NCBI GenBank assembly: GCA_947683425.1
Contig: CANTUQ010000050.1
Span: 14,748,501 to 14,812,500 of the forward strand
DNA: 64,000 nt
Reading direction: 5' to 3'
Source of the DNA: Excoecaria cochinchinensis
Lineage: Eukaryota > Streptophyta > Magnoliopsida > Malpighiales > Euphorbiaceae
The notes below the pieces were generated by a model. The model was not told the DNA's origin. It made no database searches and saw nothing but the letters and a program-made list of their open reading frames with translations. Position numbers and translations under genes: made by a program. Below, piece by piece: positions 63,401 through 64,000 of this stretch. Within the stretch, counting starts at the first letter, position 1, and each line of letters begins with the position of its first letter.

Positions 63401-64000
63401 GTACCACTAGGGAAAATCACCAGTATCGAGAAATCGTTAAAAGTGGTGAAATTTTGGATCCGAGTCCAATAATTTGGGAAAACTTGATTGGGAAAGCTAT
63501 GGAAGCTTGCCGGTCGCAACGCATCGAGAATTGGTTTCGTCGGAATCTAACGGATTTCCCTAGGGGTACCACTAGGAAAATCACCAGAATCGAGAAATCG
63601 TAAAAAGTGGTGAAATTTTGGATCCGAGTCCAATAATTCGGGAAAACTTGATTCGGATAGTTACTGGAAGCTTGCCGGTCGCAACTCATTGTGAATTGCC
63701 TTCTTGGGAAACTGACGAATTTTTACGGATTTCCTAGGGGTACCACTAGGGAAAATAACCAGAATCGAGAAATCGTAAAAAGTGGTGAAATTTTAGATCC
63801 GAGTCGAATAATTCGGGAAAACTTGATTGGGATAGCCACTGGAAGCTTTTCGGTCGAAACGCATCGAGAATTGGCTTCGTCGGAATCTGACGGATTTCCC
63901 TAGGGGTACCACTAGGGAAAATCACCAGAATCGAGAATTCGTAAAAAGTGGTGAAATTTTGGATCCGAGTCCAATAATTTGGGAAAACTTCATTGGGATA
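45421..64000. repeat. Satellite subfamily D, 166- and 176-bp monomers with higher-order structure
   Basis: Diagnostic variants: GGTCGCAACGCATCGAG, GAATCTGACG, CCAGAATCGAGAAATCG and TTCGGGAAAACTTGATTGGG. Long monomers (GACGAATTTTTACGGATTT) and short ones (GACGGATTT) often alternate, giving 342-bp dimers, but not strictly. Neighbours are more alike than at the array edge, and marker variants recur at multi-monomer spacing. Confidence 0.88.

Larger units (their letters stand above)
31540..64000. repeat. Large satellite array, 176-bp basic monomer, about 190 copies, extends past the window
   Basis: Head-to-tail monomers carry recurring landmarks in fixed order: AAGCTTGCCGGTC, GCATCGAGAATTGGCTTCG, GACGAATTTTTACGGATTTC, GGGGTACCACTAGG, AAAATCAC, ATCG..AAATCG, AAAAAGTGGTGAAATTTTGG, ATCCGAGTCCAATAATTC and GATAGCTACTGG. 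Successive GGTGAAA marks at 31831, 32007, 32183 and 32359 give a 176-bp step; other steps are 166-168. HindIII, KpnI and BamHI sites recur in most monomers. The size is in the usual range of plant centromeric or heterochromatic satellites, but chromosomal location is not shown by sequence. No telomere repeat and no intact gene or transposon interrupts the array in this window. Confidence 0.98.

Noticed and set aside
31540..64000. More than a hundred open frames of 60-170 codons on both strands, most starting MRCDRQASSSYPNQ on the minus strand
   Set aside because: They recur at monomer spacing and come from the satellite sequence. They span one to three monomers, have no protein-family features, and change frame with monomer length.
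31540..64000. CRISPR-like array because of regular repeats
   Set aside because: The whole 166-176 bp unit is repeated with no unique spacers; this is eukaryotic satellite DNA.
31540..64000. CENP-B box within the monomer (TTCG....A..CGGG)
   Set aside because: TTCGTCGGAATCTGA has the first half but not the CGGG half, and no other part of the monomer fits.

Overview
This window reads as nuclear DNA of a eudicot plant. It carries a plant-specific short-chain dehydrogenase of the FOREVER YOUNG (FEY) type split by GT-AG introns, a CYP71-clan cytochrome P450 relic, an F-box/LRR/FBD relic, Ty1/copia and Ty3/gypsy retrotransposon debris, and several MITEs. The species cannot be named from the sequence.

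Layout. Positions 1-1990 hold a decayed Ty3/gypsy 5' part on the minus strand. Positions 2187-3656 hold a mariner/Stowaway-type element with a hAT-type MITE (2609-3366) nested inside it. A cytochrome P450 pseudogene lies on the minus strand at 3721-5354. A heavily decayed copia element spans about 6830-13190: a probable 5' LTR, a clear primer-binding site, a GC-rich leader full of CACGTG boxes, then gag, protease, integrase, RT and RNase H remnants. No 3' LTR is visible. Shortly after it (about 13480-15090) sits a nine-unit, 176-bp tandem block that is a diverged relative of the large satellite further right.

The one apparently intact gene is FEY: coding exons 17498-26238 on the plus strand, eight coding exons, 372 aa, probably with an upstream 5' UTR exon ending at 16159. 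Its introns carry several MITEs. Converging on it from the minus strand is a four-part F-box/LRR/FBD pseudogene (26766-29513) with a 400-bp long-TIR MITE in its last intron.

From about 31540 to the right edge (over 32 kb, running off the window) the DNA is one satellite array with a basic monomer of 176 bp and common shorter forms of 166-168 bp, roughly 190 monomers. It starts abruptly inside what looks like the N-terminal part of a Mutator-like transposase. The array is zoned: subfamily A at the edge (31.5-33.4 kb), B (33.4-36.3 kb), a mosaic zone C (36.3-45.4 kb) that contains a multi-kb tandem duplication, and subfamily D (45.4-64 kb), which is more homogeneous and carries recent higher-order duplications, including a nine-monomer 1526-bp unit. 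The many open frames inside the array are by-products of the repeat and are not annotated as genes.

The points most worth a second look are the structure and history of this satellite: an isolated old block 16 kb outside the array that matches the edge subfamily, a hairpin-forming dyad gained by the inner subfamilies, length variants explained by short-direct-repeat deletions, and nested segmental duplications.
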